From positions 3,844,001-3,908,000 of the forward strand of contig CANTUR010000193.1 in assembly GCA_947683625.1 (NCBI GenBank): a stretch of 64,000 bases of DNA. Reading direction: 5' to 3'. This DNA comes from Mallotus nudiflorus (Eukaryota; Streptophyta; Magnoliopsida; Malpighiales; Euphorbiaceae). A model generated the notes under the pieces. That model had not been told where the DNA came from and made no database searches. It saw only the letters and a program-made list of their open reading frames with translations. A program made the position numbers and the translations under genes. Shown here piece by piece: positions 61,367 through 64,000 of the stretch. Position 1 is the first letter of the stretch, and each line of letters starts with the position of its first letter.

Positions 61367-61534
61367 TTCTTTTCCTGTATGGGGATCTTTCTCTTTCTTA
61401 AAAGGTTGATATACTCACCCACTGCGAGTCACATGGTTGACTGCTACTCAGGGCTTCTTAGCTACTTACTTATTTACTTTTGTATTATTATTCTGGTCCC
61501 AAATAATGATTTTAGGATCATTAGAGTTGTACCT
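61367..61534 (-). pseudogene. Protease upstream region of second Tat copy, cut
   Basis: Matches 30990-31130 of copy 1 in reverse ('NDPKIIIWDQNNN' on the minus strand). It stops where a + strand Tat LTR begins. Confidence 0.65.
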
Positions 61535-62551
61535 TTTATACCTCAAATTTGACTATCCCTAAAAAGATCTAATGATGAAACAAATCTTTAAACATGACTA
61601 GAGTCTGCTCATTTATAACACCTCTAAAGTATGCAACCTTAAAACCCTAATCGATCCCACTAGTGTACAAAATTAATCACTGAACCATTAAGTTACATTT
61701 TGATCTCATGAAATATGAATTATTAAAACATTAAAAGGCTTATTTTGAGCAATCTTCTCTCGAAACAAGCAGCTTGTTGAGCCAATGTTCATTTCATCGG
61801 ATCGAGACCTAACTTTATGAAAAAATGGAAATAAATTTTGATAAAACAGACTTTGAAAACACATTCAAAAGACTCTAAAAATGGAAATAAATTTTGATAA
61901 AAAAAGACTTTGAAAACACATTCAAAAGACTCTAAAACCTCTAAAAGTGGTCCTAAAATTATCCAAAACAACTCGAGGATTAGCACGCATCACTTAGAAA
62001 TGTGTGTATACCCATGAACACCCCTAGGTGTCACACACTAAAATTGAGGTCGGATTAGAAAAAATGGACTTTAGAAATGCATCTAAAAGACTTCAAAACC
62101 TTTAAAATTGGTCCTAAAATAGTCCAAAATAACCTGAGGATTAGCACGCATCACTTCAAAGTTTAAGTGTAGCCACAAACACCCCTAGGTGTCACGTGCT
62201 AAAATTGAGGCCAAATTAGACAAAAAAAACTTTGGAAACACATTTGGAAGACTTTAAAACCTCTAGAAGTATTCCTAAAATAGCCCAATAAAATAACTCA
62301 AGGATTAGCTCATGTCGCTTAGAAGTGAGCATGTATCCATAAACACCCCTAGCTGTCACGTTCTAAAATTGAGGCCAAATTAGAAAAAATAGATTTTGGA
62401 AACACATATGGAAGGCCCAAAAACCCTAGAAACCAACCTCAGAATAGCCTAAAAAAGCCCTAAACTACATGCATAATGTGCAAAAGTGTGCATGACCATG
62501 TGCCAAGCGCATACTTTGTGTGACCACAAGCTCCGTCTTAAGGATGCACAC
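61535..62551 (+). repeat. Third Tat LTR, 5' part, interrupted
   Basis: Starts tttatacctcaaatttgac like the other family LTRs. A 56-bp duplication lies at 61825-61936. Three ~160-bp subrepeats around 'aacacccctaggtgtcac' follow (near 62021, 62182 and 62346). It stops at 62551, before its TATA region, because a minus-strand LTR is inserted. The rest should lie beyond the window. Confidence 0.85.
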
Positions 62552-64000
62552 TGTAGATGGTGGGATTTAGCGTGTGTCCAAGATTTTACCAACCATGACA
62601 CTATTTGAGGTCAGGGCTCCAAAGAACACACTAACCACTATCACAAAGACATGGCATGGAGATTAGGAGTCACCACCTAGGGTAATAACTAGGATAAATT
62701 GAAAGTGATGGTACTTAATTCTTTAAAAGAAAGCTAGTACCATAACCAGGATTTTGGATATGGAATACTAACTTCTTTTAGTCTCATGTTCATTTAGAAT
62801 TACTTTATGAATTATTATCTTATCCTCTATTTACATGCAATTTCATGTAAACATTTATTTAAACAATTAACTCTAGGTAAACTAGTCATTAAAAAAATAT
62901 GTAAACAATGCATTCATTTAAGTTCATAATCTCTAAGTTAGTCTTATCTACATTGATTTTAGTTAAATTGGATAAATTTATATTTTTTAATTTAGTGAAC
63001 CTAAGTCTATTAATTTTAATTGTAATAATGGGTCTAAATCTACAAATTATGAAGTACTTAAATTAGTGGGCCTAATTCTACATGTTTTAATTCTAAGATG
63101 ATCTTAAAACTATAAGTTATGGAAAATGCTTTAATTTAATGGGCTAAGTCTATTAAATTAAACTAAAATGGACCTATATCTAATTAACTAAATGGGTGTA
63201 AGTTATCTCTAACCTATTTTCTAATTAATTATGGGTCTAAAATGTATTTTAATTAATTAAACCTAGTCCTAATTAAATTAGTAAACCTATTAAAGAAAAT
63301 GTGAATCTAATTATTAAACCTAAAAAACCTAAAATCGTGAGCTCAAGGAACAGACAACAAAACATAATATAAAAATTATAAAAATTAACAAATCACATAT
63401 AAAATAAAATAACTAAATAAACAATTAATCAAGATGCATAAATCAAAAAGAATAAAAAAAACATGAAAATAATAAATAAACTACATTAATCATGCATTCA
63501 ATCATATCTAACCCTAATTAAATTATATGCAACTTAAATTTACTACAACCACCATTAATTTTAATTAAAGCTTCACCAAATAAACCTAATTTAGTAATCA
63601 ATTAATTAAAAAAAACACATAACCACACACATAGGATTCTACTATTCCCACTATTCCCGTTATTACAATGATCTACAGAAAATAAAAATAAAAATTAATA
63701 CAACCCAAAAAAAACTAAATAAATAAAAATACAAAATAAAACAACTAACAAAATAATAATAAATAAAAAAACTTAGAAACTATATTCAACTATAAAATTC
63801 AATCCATGGCATTCCATGGATCTTTATGGATTTGTTTTCTATAGTGAATTCATCATGTAACTCCCTTCAAAATCACAAACACAAACACAAAAATAAACAT
63901 TGATTATTAATTAAACAAAATTAAAATTAAAATTAAATATAATTAAAATTAAATAAAACTAAAATAATTAAATAAAATAAACAGAAGAGGGTAGAAGAAG
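62552..64000 (-). mobile_element. Minus-strand copy of the 2.07-kb LTR family, runs off the window
   Basis: The reverse complement of the end of 28830-30894 begins at 62552 (tgtagatggtggg); the phrase 'atggagattaggagtcacca' matches it near 62656. Its left target copy should be cacac (62547-62551). The visible 1449 bp has no coding sequence. Whether it is a solo LTR or the 3' LTR of a full element cannot be told from here. Confidence 0.82.

Larger units (their letters stand above)
47324..61534 (-). mobile_element. Second copy of the Tat-type element, minus strand, 5' end cut
   Basis: Reverse-oriented copy of the family at 23881-42816: 3' LTR (47324-52735), purine tract, minisatellite (53040-54285), PMD-like antisense gene on the + strand (54343-57040), integrase, second RNase H, RT, linker, protease. 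It is broken at 61534 by a + strand Tat LTR, so gag and the 5' LTR are not in the window. A 3.3-kb solo LTR is inserted in its 3' LTR. Confidence 0.9.

Noticed and set aside
1..64000. Possibility of a host protein-coding gene between elements
   Set aside because: Every stretch over 300 bp was assigned to an LTR, internal element sequence or low complexity. No exon series outside elements was seen. A very short or diverged gene cannot be excluded by eye.

Overview
This is nuclear DNA of a flowering plant, probably a dicot. It is very AT-rich and consists of transposable elements nested inside one another. I see no intact host gene, tRNA, rRNA or prokaryotic feature. Every long protein homology belongs to a decayed LTR retrotransposon or to a Mutator-like DNA transposon remnant. 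Nearly all reading frames carry stops, so they are listed as pseudogenes.

Layout. (1) 1-12978: a possible Mutator-like transposon remnant (transposase N-terminal part at 11618-12978, perhaps also 1-429) is split by an 11.2-kb Ty1/copia element of SIRE/Maximus type (430-11612, + strand). A solo LTR of a Tat-type Ty3/gypsy family (617-2472) sits inside its 5' LTR. (2) 12979-21721: a minus-strand LTR of another family, then the 3' two thirds of an Athila-like Ty3/gypsy element on the minus strand. (3) 21722-47323: a minus-strand Ty1/copia element. Its pol gene is cut in two by a complete 18.9-kb Tat-type element (23881-42816, + strand) flanked by the target duplication ccacc. The Tat element itself carries a 2.07-kb solo LTR (28830-30894) and an 803-bp LTR-like insertion in integrase (34844-35646). 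(4) 47324-61534: a second copy of the same Tat family on the minus strand, with a 3.3-kb solo LTR (47762-51064) inside its LTR. (5) 61535-64000: a third Tat LTR start on the + strand, interrupted at 62552 by a minus-strand copy of the 2.07-kb LTR family, which runs off the window.

The Tat family is the most informative part. In element order it has 5' LTR, gag, protease, linker, RT/RNase H, a second RNase H, integrase, a spliced-looking antisense gene with a plant mobile domain (PMD)-like protein, a 38-bp minisatellite directly upstream of that gene, a polypurine tract and the 3' LTR. Both copies keep the antisense gene in recognisable form with matching exon blocks and splice sites. Their RTs have lost overlapping but different segments, and both lack the catalytic YxDD region. 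Most stops lie at expected Gln, Trp or Arg codons, as expected if methylated cytosines decayed to T.

Insertion order from nesting: Mutator-like remnant, then SIRE, then Tat solo LTR on the left; Athila-like and minus-strand copia, then the 18.9-kb Tat element, then its two LTR insertions in the middle; second Tat element, then solo LTR and third Tat LTR, then the 2.07-kb LTR family on the right. Boundaries supported by 5-bp target duplications are firm. Those marked approximate are not.
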